A DNA stretch of 35,912 bases from a virus (IMGVR_UViG_3300043219_000150:1-35912); one strand, 5' to 3'. Counted from the stretch's first letter, positions 22,870 to 30,624 are shown. Notes: generated by a model from the letters alone, not told the origin. A program made the numbers and translations.

Positions 22870-24036
22870 TTATTTTAGTCCTTGTAATATATGTACAATA
22901 ACTTGTATTGTCCATCCATTACCAAATTGTTTATATAATTGTGATTCTGATACTCCTGAAGATAACATTCTGTCAATAATATCTTCCGGAACAGTTTACA
23001 ATCGTCCACATTCTCGAGGTGTTAATCTTCTTACTTTAAAAGATGATGTTTCAAGTATTACGGTATCTTTTTGAACAGTTGTTAAACAATTACTAATGTC
23101 CGGATCTTTATTGACTTCGAGCATTTGAACAGTTGGCAATCCTGATTCTCTTGATTTTGGGTTATCCGGATTACGACCAGTTATTCTACAGGCTTCAGCT
23201 ACATCTACTTTTATTAAACACTCTTTACCATCATTCCCATATCTTTTAAGAATTGTTTTTGAAATACTATTTCCATCCTCTAAATTATAACCAAAGCCGT
23301 GGCCTCTTTTTTTAGAGTCTAATTGTCTTCTATCTAACCCCTGAATAGCCTTATTAGATAAATAATATTTTTCGTTTACCTGGTCCTCTAGTATATCTCT
23401 CAACCTCAACCCTTTGTTTTTAGGCTGTGAAATACAATTACCAAACAATGTTAATTCAGATCCTTCAATATTAGTCCAATACAATCTTTTCCTTGATTGA
23501 GCCGAAACCAAAGAGCTATTTATTAATACAGCCTCGACACCTAAAGCATCATTTATTACTATATTCCAACCCTTATTCATTTTTACATTTTCTAATAAAA
23601 ATAATACATCCGGGTTATCCACTTTTATTTCTTCTAGGATTCGCATATACTCCCAAAATAAATATGAATACCCTTCAAATTGAAAGTTTTCAGATTTTAA
23701 TATTAAATATTGTTCCAGGGTAATTATTTCTATATTTTCAATAGTGGTCATACCATTACTCTTCCCAGCAAATGAAAAAGATTGGCATGGAGATCCTCCA
23801 ATAAAAAACCCCACTTTACCAATATCAAAAACACCGTTATCAGTAACCAAAACACCATTACTATAATATATATTCCTAACATCCCCCATTTGTATATTCT
23901 GTGGGTATAAATGTTTTTCTATTTTTAACGCATATTTATCAACTTCACTTGAAAAATAGTTTTTATATTTTATACCAGCTGCATCAAGTGAAATATTCCC
24001 TCCCGAATGACCGTTAAATAAACTTACTACATTCAC
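22870..24036 (-). pseudogene. C5 cytosine DNA methyltransferase interrupted by in-frame TAA
   Basis: The reading frame encodes 346 residues up to TAA at 22996-22998, then continues in the same frame for 41 codons to a second TAA at 22870. Motif I is VVSLFNGHSGGNISL, motif IV is GGSPCQSFS (Pro83, Cys84, Gln85), motif VI is LLENV, motif VIII is QSRKR. The part after the stop, TVPEDIIDRML then YKQFGNGWTIQVIVHIL, is the conserved C-terminal motif X region. In relatives the codon after 'ECxRL' is Gln, so CAA to TAA is the simple explanation. Without motif X the enzyme should be inactive, unless the stop is read through or suppressed. Its probable role is to protect phage DNA against restriction; the target sequence is unknown. 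The next start overlaps the preceding gene (ATGA). Confidence 0.82.
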
Positions 24037-24341
24037 TTTATTGGACCCCTTAAATATGATTCTGTTTTTCTATATGTAAAATTCTTCCTACAATCTGGGA
24101 GATTATTTGCATCTCTAAATTTAGCACAGTTTCTTTTTTCTTTACGTGCCATATCATGAACATAACATTCAATACATCCACAATCTTTTACAGATGTAAA
24201 CTTACTATTCCCGTTCCCTAATATTTCATAAAAATCATTACATACTTCATTTTGTTTTGCTTCATCTCTTAGCTGCACACAAAAACTAGAAGCATAACAA
24301 CCGTTAAAAATATGACATTCACCACATATTCTAATACTCAT
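24033..24341 (-). CDS. Cys-rich small protein (102 aa)
   Basis: Start at ATG 24341 (MSIRICGECHIFNGCY), overlapping the preceding stop by four bases. About ten cysteines include CGEC, CGCIEC and NCAKF. The wide spacing of CxxC pairs suggests two zinc sites. Companion of the Cys-rich genes on both sides. No known function. Confidence 0.55.
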   Translation of the reverse strand: MSIRICGECHIFNGCYASSFCVQLRDEAKQNEVCNDFYEILGNGNSKFTSVKDCGCIECYVHDMARKEKRNCAKFRDANNLPDCRKNFTYRKTESYLRGPIK

Positions 24342-24625
24342 ATAACACCACACCTTTTCATGTAATAATCCCTATCTAGATGTTTAGGGAGAATTTTACA
24401 TTTATATTTTACTTCTTGTTTTAGATACTTAGTTAATTCTGGTTCCTGCATAAACCATAAGTTTGGATCCAATATTCCATCAGCTTCGCAAAATGTTCTA
24501 TCTGGTAATACCTGGTATTTAAGTCTGGTACAATAACCATAATTGCTATTAGTCCTAGACCTAAAGGACACACAGGTACTACATTCAAAGATTTTCATTG
24601 TACGAAGATTGAATTTTGTTTTCAT
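24338..24625 (-). CDS. Cys-rich small protein (95 aa)
   Basis: CSTC...YCTRLKY...FCEADG gives a CxxC plus later cysteines, resembling the small zinc-ribbon-like proteins in nearby genes. The rest is Lys/Tyr-rich with a YMKRCGVI end. Start at 24625 overlaps the previous stop (ATGA); an internal start at 24598 is possible but has no ribosome site. Confidence 0.5.
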   Translation of the reverse strand: MKTKFNLRTMKIFECSTCVSFRSRTNSNYGYCTRLKYQVLPDRTFCEADGILDPNLWFMQEPELTKYLKQEVKYKCKILPKHLDRDYYMKRCGVI

Positions 24626-24810
24626 AACTCAGATTTAGCTTTTTCCATAAAAGAGTTAACAATATTTTCAATATCATTTTTATTAGGTTCTTCAGGTTCA
24701 CAATTAGAATGGTATTGATAGTTAGAAATACATTTAGCCATAAGATGTATACACTTATCCATTGCTAAAACTTCCTTTGCATGTTCTACACCTATTTTAT
24801 TTTTTATCAT
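24622..24810 (-). CDS. Small hypothetical protein (62 aa)
   Basis: Start at ATG 24810 (MIKNKIGVEHAKEVL), five bases after GGGGG; upstream starts would be TTG. The body is helical, with MDKCIHLMAKC and a C-terminal EPNKNDIENIVNSFME helix. No domain is recognised. Confidence 0.5.
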   Translation of the reverse strand: MIKNKIGVEHAKEVLAMDKCIHLMAKCISNYQYHSNCEPEEPNKNDIENIVNSFMEKAKSEL

Positions 24811-24973
24811 ACATTCCCCCAATCCCAAGCTCTATATCTTTTATTATAATATGTATTTGAAGAGGCATTCTTTTATCAAATGACACTTTAAATAACAGAT
24901 CTAGCTGCTTATCATACAAAACTCTAACTCTTGCATAGAGTTTATTAATTCTCGTTGTATTATCAACTGGCAC
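24797..24973 (-). CDS. Small hypothetical protein (58 aa, GTG start)
   Basis: GTG at 24973 lies five bases after GGGGG; its frame (PVDNTTRINKLYARV... QIHIIIKDIELGIGG) runs to TAA at 24797 and overlaps the next gene by 14 bases. It contains a helical Arg/Lys-rich first half and a hydrophobic strand QIHIIIKDIEL. It fills a gap that would otherwise be empty. No family. Confidence 0.5.
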   Translation of the reverse strand: MPVDNTTRINKLYARVRVLYDKQLDLLFKVSFDKRMPLQIHIIIKDIELGIGGMYDKK

Positions 24974-24975
24974 AC

Positions 24976-25296
24976 TTACCCCCTATTAGAATAACTTAAT
25001 AATTCTTCAAGGCTGCATACTACATACACCTTGAACCCATCTGCTCTTAACTCTTTATGTATTCGCTTTTGATCGCCTGTAGGTTCTTCACCGGGCTTTT
25101 TAACTTCAATCCAAATAGATATTCCCCTACGCATTGCCAATAAATCAGGGGTCCCTGTTGGATGAAGCCTAACCCCTCCAACTCTTCCAGAGTTCATCCT
25201 GTAAACTCTAAACCCATTTTTTTCTAAATATTTAGTTATTTCCGATTGAATTTCCGTTTCAGTTTTTGGAACTTCTAAACTAATGACTTTCTTCAT
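24976..25296 (-). CDS. VRR-NUC nuclease (Holliday-junction-resolvase-like)
   Basis: A 106-aa protein; start at 25296 (MKKVISLEV) with AAGGA five bases upstream. It has the VRR-NUC form of the PD-(D/E)XK nuclease: 'TETEIQSEITKYLEKNGFRVYRMNSG', then GTPDLLAM (D51) and SIWIEVKKPG (E64, K66). The family includes phage and eukaryotic (FAN1) structure-specific nucleases. Here it would resolve recombination intermediates or trim DNA for packaging, alongside the RuvA-like and Sak4-like proteins. Start and end both abut small genes, so the set is probably one transcript. Confidence 0.82.
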   Translation of the reverse strand: MKKVISLEVPKTETEIQSEITKYLEKNGFRVYRMNSGRVGGVRLHPTGTPDLLAMRRGISIWIEVKKPGEEPTGDQKRIHKELRADGFKVYVVCSLEELLSYSNRG

Positions 25297-25314
25297 ACAC
25301 ATCCTTAAATAAAG

Positions 25315-25342
25315 ATGGCCTCCAATACCAACCAGAGGCCAT
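25315..25342 (-). terminator. Terminator-like hairpin in the leader of the VRR-NUC gene
   Basis: ATGGCCTC (25315-25322) and GAGGCCAT (25335-25342) form an 8-bp stem with a 12-base loop; on the minus strand CTTTATTT follows. It would end transcripts from 25493-25951 or attenuate the nuclease operon. Confidence 0.55.
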
Positions 25343-25454
25343 AACAAATGTCAAAACATGATAAGTTAACTACTCCTATCACATATAAATAATTAAAGAA
25401 CTCAGTGATTAACCAAGTTACTAAAAAAATCTATTCACCATATACATGGCTAAA

Positions 25455-25483
25455 CAGTGTAGGAGAATCGAACTCCTACACTG
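25455..25483 (-). other. Perfect 11-bp hairpin with a tRNA T-loop (minihelix-like)
   Basis: CAGTGTAGGAG (25455-25465) and CTCCTACACTG (25473-25483) enclose a 7-base loop. On the minus strand the loop and its flank read GAGTTCGATTCTC, which fits the T-arm consensus (GTTCGATTC). A stem of 11 bp and a 7-base T-loop equals the acceptor plus T-arm stack of a tRNA. The rest of a tRNA is absent. It starts 10 bases after the stop of the acidic protein gene. It could be a processing or stability element, a packaged tRNA mimic, or a remnant of an att core from a tRNA gene; none is proven. Confidence 0.6.
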
Positions 25484-25492
25484 AATTACTAA

Positions 25493-25951
25493 TTATCCTT
25501 CCTCTGGGAAATCTGTAATATTATCAACCTTAACATCTTCATCGTCAGAATCCTCTTTAATGGTTTCCTCTTCAAGGTTATCATCATCAAAGACCTCATC
25601 TATTGAGGGGTTATCATCCTCAACATCGTTCTGTAAAGGGAGATGAGCGTTTATAACCTCACCTGTAAACTCATCAAGGTATCGATAGTTTACATCAGGA
25701 TCTAATTTACCCTTAATAAGAATAGCCTGGGGATCTCTGTCGAAATCTAATTCATTTTGACCATTAGCACGCTCAATAGAATCATTGTCAAATTTAATCA
25801 TAACTACACAATCCTTATTCTGTGCAGCAGATAACAAACAGTTATCATCAGTTAATGGCATTTCTAGGGTTAATATTATTGATCCACCCTTAGATGCTTG
25901 AGTAGCAAACTTCTTAACACTTGCTACAAATTCAAAACTTTGTTTATTCAT
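25493..25951 (-). CDS. Acidic-tailed protein, SSB-like candidate
   Basis: A 152-aa protein; ATG at 25951 is preferred because AGGAG lies six bases upstream. Residues 1-100 are a compact beta-rich domain (SFEFVASVKKFATQASKGGSI; DCVVMIKF; AILIKGKL); the last 45 are nearly all Asp, Glu, Asn or Ser, ending ITDFPEEG. An acidic tail is a hallmark of phage and bacterial SSB proteins, which interact with recombination partners. Sak4-type systems often contain an SSB. No OB-fold signature is clear by eye, so this is a suggestion from architecture and context. First gene of promoter 25987-26015. Confidence 0.5.
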   Translation of the reverse strand: MNKQSFEFVASVKKFATQASKGGSIILTLEMPLTDDNCLLSAAQNKDCVVMIKFDNDSIERANGQNELDFDRDPQAILIKGKLDPDVNYRYLDEFTGEVINAHLPLQNDVEDDNPSIDEVFDDDNLEEETIKEDSDDEDVKVDNITDFPEEG

Positions 25952-25986
25952 AAACATCTCCTATATAAATTATGTTATTTCTTTAA

Positions 25987-26015
25987 ATATTAAATACATT
26001 GGGTTTAATTGTCAA
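25987..26015 (-). promoter_or_regulatory. Leftward promoter with shared operator element
   Basis: On the minus strand TTGACA (26015-26010), 17-bp spacer, TAATAT (25992-25987). The plus-strand element TTAAATACATTGGGTTTAA (25990-26008) is the counterpart of that at 22832-22850, read in the opposite orientation. Confidence 0.85.
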
Positions 26016-26034
26016 TGTTTTTTATACCTAATTG

Positions 26035-26964
26035 TTAAGTTCTATTGTTTTTGTTTATTCTTCTTGTTTTCCGGTAATCATCTCCGCCGATAAATGTTAC
26101 AAAATCCATCTTGTCATATATTCGGGACATAATAGCCTCACCATGTATTCCAAAATATTCTTGCATTGAGGTTAGAGTTTTAAGGTTAGTTGTAAGAATT
26201 AAAGTTTTATTTGAACGGAACATCTCATCAAAGAGACTAAAAACCCTTTCCTGCACCCACTGAGAAGCCATAGAGAGTTTATCTATATCATCACAGAACA
26301 ATACATCAAACTTTTTTATGCCGCTTACATAGGACCCATCCTTACCGGAATTGATAATATTATCTGTAAAATCTGCCATTGCAATATATTTACACTTCTT
26401 AGTTGTGTTTTCTATGATGGATTTTAATAGACAAATACCGCTTAACGTTTTACCTCTTCCAACATCTCCCATTAATATCAACCCGTTTGATATGAGTTTA
26501 CTCAACCCGGTACCATAAGACATTGATTTTACTCTAAAGAAAGAATTGGTTAATGTTTGATTAACAGAGGAATCCCAGTCAATCCAGTTTGCAGCCTTGT
26601 ATGATTCTGGAATATCAGCAGCACGAAACCTTAAAACAACATTTTCTCTATTTTTGATCTTGTTGTTAAATTCCATCTCACAGCTGCAGGTCAAAATATA
26701 ATATTTCTGGGTGCCTAATATAAAACCACCAAAAACTACATCTTTATTAAACTCTTCCGGGGAACTCTTACATACGGGGCAACTGTTACCATATGCCTCA
26801 CTATCAAAGAATCCTAAATGTTCAGGCTGTTTTCTTCCATTATCAACTGCATGTTCCAAAGGTTCACGCATAGATTTTAAATTCTCTTCATTCCAGTTAT
26901 CTGGTAATTTTTCCCCTTTGTCTGCAAGTTCTTTCATTTTAGAAAACATTTTAAACCCTGACAT
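26035..26964 (-). CDS. DnaC-like replicative helicase loader
   Basis: A 309-aa AAA+ protein. The N-terminal part has a Cys pair CPVC (62-65) and a later CSC (93-95), a possible zinc site; Walker A is GDVGRGKT (166-173), Walker B is VLFCDDID (221-228), a sensor I-like TLILTTNLK and a C-terminal RIYDK...R finger follow. This is the DnaC/IstB-type loader that delivers the host DnaB-like helicase to the phage origin, working with the initiator encoded just upstream. The start follows GGGGG by four bases. Length and order (initiator, loader) match many lambdoid and P22-like replication modules. Confidence 0.85.
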   Translation of the reverse strand: MSGFKMFSKMKELADKGEKLPDNWNEENLKSMREPLEHAVDNGRKQPEHLGFFDSEAYGNSCPVCKSSPEEFNKDVVFGGFILGTQKYYILTCSCEMEFNNKIKNRENVVLRFRAADIPESYKAANWIDWDSSVNQTLTNSFFRVKSMSYGTGLSKLISNGLILMGDVGRGKTLSGICLLKSIIENTTKKCKYIAMADFTDNIINSGKDGSYVSGIKKFDVLFCDDIDKLSMASQWVQERVFSLFDEMFRSNKTLILTTNLKTLTSMQEYFGIHGEAIMSRIYDKMDFVTFIGGDDYRKTRRINKNNRT

Positions 26965-27453
26965 TTATCCCCCTATTAACTGATTCTGTAATTTTGTATC
27001 AATACTAGATCTAACCGGCTTTTTATAATGTTCAGATTCTGCAAGGTATTCCGGGAACTTTTTGGCACTAAAAAGAGTTGAGGGCCTTAAGTATTGTTCC
27101 ATATCAGTTCCTTTCCATCTAAACAATTTGTAATCAACAACCATTTTTAAGTCATCTATACTAAAATCTTCTTTAAGCCTGGCAACAATTATCTTTTCAA
27201 CACTTGTTGTAAACTTAACCCCTCTTGTATTTTTGTAAGAAGGAATCTTTTTTTTCTCAGAATTAAAGTAGTCCAGGACCAGGCTTGCAGACTCTTTATA
27301 TTTACCATCAGCTTTTTTAATTAAATCTTCAGAAGAAACAAAGCCCTCTTTAAAATATCCAAAGGCTGTTTCTTTCTGAAACTCTGAATCAAACTTAAAG
27401 TTTTTGTAAATAGAATCAAACTTTTTTTGTATTTTTTCTATTTGAGACATCAT
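26965..27453 (-). CDS. Replication initiator with Phg_2220_C/DnaD-like C-terminus
   Basis: A 162-aa protein; start at 27453 (MMSQIEK) is a best guess as the ribosome site is weak and the frame overlaps the upstream gene by 38 bases. The N-terminal ~65 residues are charged and helical; the C-terminal ~95 have the conserved pattern 'LDYFNSEKKKIPSYKNTRGVK', 'VEKIIVARLKEDFSIDDLKMVVDYKLFRWKGTDMEQYLRPSTLF' (Phg_2220_C, PF09524). Such proteins bind the origin and the DnaC-like loader. No separate N-terminal HTH is obvious; the gene before it may supply it. Confidence 0.7.
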   Translation of the reverse strand: MMSQIEKIQKKFDSIYKNFKFDSEFQKETAFGYFKEGFVSSEDLIKKADGKYKESASLVLDYFNSEKKKIPSYKNTRGVKFTTSVEKIIVARLKEDFSIDDLKMVVDYKLFRWKGTDMEQYLRPSTLFSAKKFPEYLAESEHYKKPVRSSIDTKLQNQLIGG

Positions 27454-27778
27454 TATCTTTACCCACCAATTTACCCGCATTAGATTTAAGAGTACTAAGA
27501 GCTGCTTTCTGATATGATTCATAAGCCTCAATCATTTTTTTAGATCCATGCTGCAGAACAATGTCTTTAAGGATCATCAAATTTACTCTTTCAGCTATAA
27601 GGTTTCCTAATGTTCTAGAAACAATGACTTTCATTTCATCCTCTGTAACTCCCATTGTTTGACGTTTAGCCCACCAATTAGAATGTTGTAAAAAATCAAC
27701 TGTTTCACTGGTGCTCATTGCAATCTCTACAACTCTAGGACCACAATTAACAATTTCAATCTTTTTTAAACATTTCAT
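27416..27778 (-). CDS. Hypothetical replication-associated protein (120 aa)
   Basis: Start at 27778 (MKCLKKIEI) follows GGGG by nine bases; it overlaps the preceding gene by 23 bases and the next by 38. It has a helical arrangement: HSNWWAKRQTMGVTEDEMKVIVSRTLGNLIAERVN (about 33-70) and a C-terminal basic tail (SNRKNTKKV). The central repeat of helices could be a DNA-binding or oligomerisation domain. No family recognised. Confidence 0.5.
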   Translation of the reverse strand: MKCLKKIEIVNCGPRVVEIAMSTSETVDFLQHSNWWAKRQTMGVTEDEMKVIVSRTLGNLIAERVNLMILKDIVLQHGSKKMIEAYESYQKAALSTLKSNAGKLVGKDNDVSNRKNTKKV

Positions 27779-28109
27779 CAAATTCATCCCCTTTGAATGC
27801 CTTAATAAATATACCCTTGTTGGTATAGAACATCTTAAAATGGGTTAACCCTTCCATGTAATACTTAACCCAGGCCTGTACCAATTGAAATTGTGGGTGC
27901 CTTCCACTTCGGAATACTTGACCCTTTTTTATAAAAGCCCATCCCGGGAAAACTTCTAGTTTTGTGAATAACAAAATACCCTCTTTTTGGAAGACATTTA
28001 ATTTATCCCCAATTTCAAACCCTAAATTTTTACCTGCTACTTTAATCCCCACGTTTGTTTTGTATGTAACTGGGTTTCCTGCAGCTAACATCCTTTGAAT
28101 CACTAACAC
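27756..28109 (-). CDS. Hypothetical protein (117 aa, GTG start)
   Basis: Starts with GTG at 28109 after AGGAG with six bases spacing. It contains an N-terminal beta segment (PVTYKTNVGIKVAGKNLGFEIGDKLNVF) and aromatic/basic patches (WAFIKKGQVFRSGRHPQ; YYMEGLTHFKMFYTNKG). The profile is consistent with a small nucleic-acid-binding domain, but no motif is decisive. It is part of the replication cluster. Confidence 0.5.
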   Translation of the reverse strand: MLVIQRMLAAGNPVTYKTNVGIKVAGKNLGFEIGDKLNVFQKEGILLFTKLEVFPGWAFIKKGQVFRSGRHPQFQLVQAWVKYYMEGLTHFKMFYTNKGIFIKAFKGDEFDEMFKKD

Positions 28110-28128
28110 TATATTCTCCTTTTAATCT

Positions 28129-28419
28129 CTAATGATTATACTTTTCTGGATAAACTTCCTCTTTTGATATCGTATGTTTAATTTTTGCCTTATCAAGCAA
28201 TGATTCTAAATACAAAATCCTTTCTTTTAACTGGTCTTTTTCTACTTCATAATTTCTTAAGTTTTCTAGAACAGTTGCAGATATTCTCTCTGTTACATAA
28301 TCCTTCATGCTCTTTTCTAACTTACTGCTTAAACCTATATACAGTTGGTTTCTCTCTTTAAGAGGAACTAATTGCTTTAAATCGCTGAATGCTTTCATAA
28401 ATGCTTTCATCTTATCCAT
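28129..28419 (-). CDS. Coiled-coil hypothetical protein (96 aa)
   Basis: The first gene after promoter 28456-28483, with GGGGA seven bases before the ATG. Residues ~45-75 form a leucine-rich coiled coil (VLENLRNYEVEKDQLKERILYLESLLDKAK), the N-terminal part is Phe/Lys-rich. Could be a small partner or scaffold for the recombination module. No family recognised. Confidence 0.55.
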   Translation of the reverse strand: MDKMKAFMKAFSDLKQLVPLKERNQLYIGLSSKLEKSMKDYVTERISATVLENLRNYEVEKDQLKERILYLESLLDKAKIKHTISKEEVYPEKYNH

Positions 28420-28455
28420 AATTTAATCCCCATGATAAACCTTTTAATATGTTTA

Positions 28456-28483
28456 ATTATATACAATGGACTTAAACTGTCAA
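28456..28483 (-). promoter_or_regulatory. Leftward promoter with diverged operator element
   Basis: On the minus strand TTGACA (28483-28478), 16-bp spacer, TATAAT (28461-28456), the closest match to consensus in the window. The plus-strand element TTATATACAATGGACTTAA (28457-28475) matches 15 of 19 positions of the copy at 25990-26008. Confidence 0.8.
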
Positions 28484-28501
28484 GCTTAATAAGCTTTATA
28501 T

Positions 28502-29362
28502 TTAAACCCCTTTACTGTGTTTTATTAGAGCCATTTCATATTTAGCCCTTAAATGTGGATATCTTTTTAAGAATATTTCCCACCCGTTTTGATGTTGTAA
28601 CCCAATATGATCTTTATGACATAAGTGAAAATAGTTCCAGGTCTCTTTACTTTCACCACTGTTACCTTTAGAAACTATATGTGCCATTTGACCATTGTAG
28701 TGGAAAGTCCCTGGTCTTAAATACTTTCTGCAAGCTTCACAATAATTAACTCTCTGGCGGTAATCCTTGACGGACTCTCCCTCTCTATAACCATGATCAA
28801 CACCACCAGAAAACCTTATTTTGTTATAGTTGTTCCAGTATTTAACTATGTCCGTAGGATCTGTCATTGTTATGCCCTGCTGGTTAATTTCGTAAAATAC
28901 ACCCTCTATTACTTTGGTACATTCGTAGGTATCCATATCACTAGATCTCTTTGCTATCTTATGATGATGTAATTTCGATTCAATCTTAGGAGCGTATATT
29001 TCTAAAATTTCCTCATAAATTACTTTTTCCCATCCACACTCTTGGTAAGTTTCCAGAGCTAGAACCTCTATTAAGGTCCACAGCAAATTATTTTGACCTA
29101 AACTCCTTTTTTTTGTTTTGGTTCTAATGTCTAGTTCTAACTCAATAGGATCTGAATTATGAATATCATTAAAGTTCTTAGACCAGGCTTCAAACATAGC
29201 TTTATCCTCTGGGGATATCTTTAAAATTAAAAGATTTTTATGAAGTAACATATTCATAGGATTATCTACGGTTGCGGTCCTAAGAGAATCTTTAACTACA
29301 GCAGAGACAGATACCGCTGGAACTAACCTCACAAGACCTTTAAATGTTTTTTGCTTCCCCAT
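28502..29362 (-). CDS. NinB-like N-terminus fused to HNH/zinc-type C-terminal domain
   Basis: A 286-aa protein. About 75-180 resembles the lambda NinB/Orf recombination mediator (KKRSLGQNNLLWTLIEVLALE, followed by helices ending DPTDIVKYWNNYNKIR). About 200-286 is an HNH-like zinc domain: CEACRKY, then 'GQMAHIVSKGNSG', then 'FHLCHKDHIGLQHQNGWEIFL', similar to DUF968-type phage nucleases. The fusion would couple ssDNA binding at forks to a strand-cutting activity. In lambda and P22, NinB-type genes lie in the same middle region. The N-terminal 70 residues have no recognised domain. Start supported by GAGGG. Confidence 0.6.
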   Translation of the reverse strand: MGKQKTFKGLVRLVPAVSVSAVVKDSLRTATVDNPMNMLLHKNLLILKISPEDKAMFEAWSKNFNDIHNSDPIELELDIRTKTKKRSLGQNNLLWTLIEVLALETYQECGWEKVIYEEILEIYAPKIESKLHHHKIAKRSSDMDTYECTKVIEGVFYEINQQGITMTDPTDIVKYWNNYNKIRFSGGVDHGYREGESVKDYRQRVNYCEACRKYLRPGTFHYNGQMAHIVSKGNSGESKETWNYFHLCHKDHIGLQHQNGWEIFLKRYPHLRAKYEMALIKHSKGV

Positions 29363-29373
29363 ATAAACCCTCT

Positions 29374-30213
29374 CTATACTTCTATATCTTTCTTATTCAT
29401 AGCTTCATCCAATTTCTTTTCAGACTTATCTAGTTCAGCAATTGCTGCAGCTTCTTCCTCTGTCATAGTCGAATTGGTATAATCTTTGGATTCATTTTCT
29501 TCATTAAACCCTTTAGGTCTAAGAGCTTTTTTAAAATCTTCCCAACCATGCATTTCTGATATTTCAATAGTCTCCGGAACTCTACCGGTCCTATCTCCTG
29601 AAACATAATTTTCTCCTGCAGCTGGAGTGTGCAAAATTCTCTTTGTTTCTCCATCCTTTGTAACTACTGAAAGATAAGAAATTATCTCAACCATTCCAGG
29701 GATAATAGTTTTAAGTTTGGTTGCAATCATAAGAGAGTAATAGTGTTGATTTTCAAAGGTCTCTACTTCAGCATGAAATACTAAAAGAATATCTTTACCT
29801 GTTGATTTAAGAAATTGAATAAACTTACCCATTTTTGTTTTAACTTCCATCCATCCTGATGTTGTTAAAGTTCCATCATTTTGCCGGTATTTTTCCCCCT
29901 TGATAGAATCACCATTAATAATAAAATCCATTGCCTGGCCTACAGGATCTACAACAATGGTTTGATAATCTTTAACGAATGCAGACATTCCCTTGGATTC
30001 ATTTTTAGAGAACCATTCTTTCATGACAACAACATCACAGTTGATTCCTCTCTCTCCTAGGTACTTAGTACCCTTTTCAAAGTCCATAATTAAAGTATTA
30101 CCAACTTTACTTGTGGAAGCTGCAAAGCTTGTTTTCCCCACCTTAGGCAATCCGTATATTGCCATTACTATTCCATCTTCAGATACAATGTTTTTTGTTT
30201 TTTGTACTTTCAT
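29374..30213 (-). CDS. Sak4-like RecA-fold ATPase (single-strand annealing helper)
   Basis: A 279-aa protein. Walker A GLPKVGKTS (21-29), then LIMDFEKGTKYL, Walker B-type YQTIVVDPV, and later a LLVFHAEVE strand, the layout of AAA_24/Sak4 phage ATPases. The C-terminus is acidic and Glu/Ala-rich. Sak4 proteins work with a phage SSB to stimulate annealing and recombination. The context (NinB-like, candidate SSB, VRR-NUC, RuvA-like) fits a recombination module. Start overlaps the previous stop (TAATG) and follows GGGG. Confidence 0.78.
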   Translation of the reverse strand: MKVQKTKNIVSEDGIVMAIYGLPKVGKTSFAASTSKVGNTLIMDFEKGTKYLGERGINCDVVVMKEWFSKNESKGMSAFVKDYQTIVVDPVGQAMDFIINGDSIKGEKYRQNDGTLTTSGWMEVKTKMGKFIQFLKSTGKDILLVFHAEVETFENQHYYSLMIATKLKTIIPGMVEIISYLSVVTKDGETKRILHTPAAGENYVSGDRTGRVPETIEISEMHGWEDFKKALRPKGFNEENESKDYTNSTMTEEEAAAIAELDKSEKKLDEAMNKKDIEV

Positions 30214-30602
30214 TATTCCCCTGTCTCCATTTGATATATAAATTTTAATGCTAATAATTTTACAGTTGTTATCTCTTTATGGGATGAAGTTACAGCCACT
30301 TGTTTTCCATTAAGAGAGACTAAACAGTCCCATACTTTAGTTTTATGAGAGTAATTCAAGTCAATTTTATATCTTTTAAACTCAAGTAATTCATTAGAGA
30401 AAGTTTGTTCCTGGATATATTTAATTGCATGTTGCATTAAACAATCGAAGGTAAACTCTTTATCTTGTATTCCATCGAGTAAAACTATATTACCATCAGA
30501 AAACCTTACAGCCTCCAATACTCCATACTCGTCATTGTCTTCAGGTTTAATTAACCTACATCCACTATTAAACGCTATCCATCTTACTAAGTCATTTATC
30601 AT
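30213..30602 (-). CDS. Hypothetical first leftward gene (129 aa)
   Basis: Start at 30602 (MINDLVRWIAF) after AAGGGG with six bases spacing. The protein has a basic beginning and a beta-rich middle (DDEYGVLEAVRFSDGNIVLLDG), then HKTKVWDCLVSLNGKQVAVTSSHKEITTVK. No family recognised. As the first gene of the leftward operon, it is expected to be made very early. Confidence 0.55.
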   Translation of the reverse strand: MINDLVRWIAFNSGCRLIKPEDNDEYGVLEAVRFSDGNIVLLDGIQDKEFTFDCLMQHAIKYIQEQTFSNELLEFKRYKIDLNYSHKTKVWDCLVSLNGKQVAVTSSHKEITTVKLLALKFIYQMETGE

Positions 30603-30624
30603 ATATAACCCCTTATTACTTATC

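Noticed and set aside
25326-25354. TTGACA upstream of the VRR-NUC gene as a fifth leftward promoter
   Set aside because: No acceptable -10 at the right spacing, and it overlaps the terminator-like hairpin; operator element absent.
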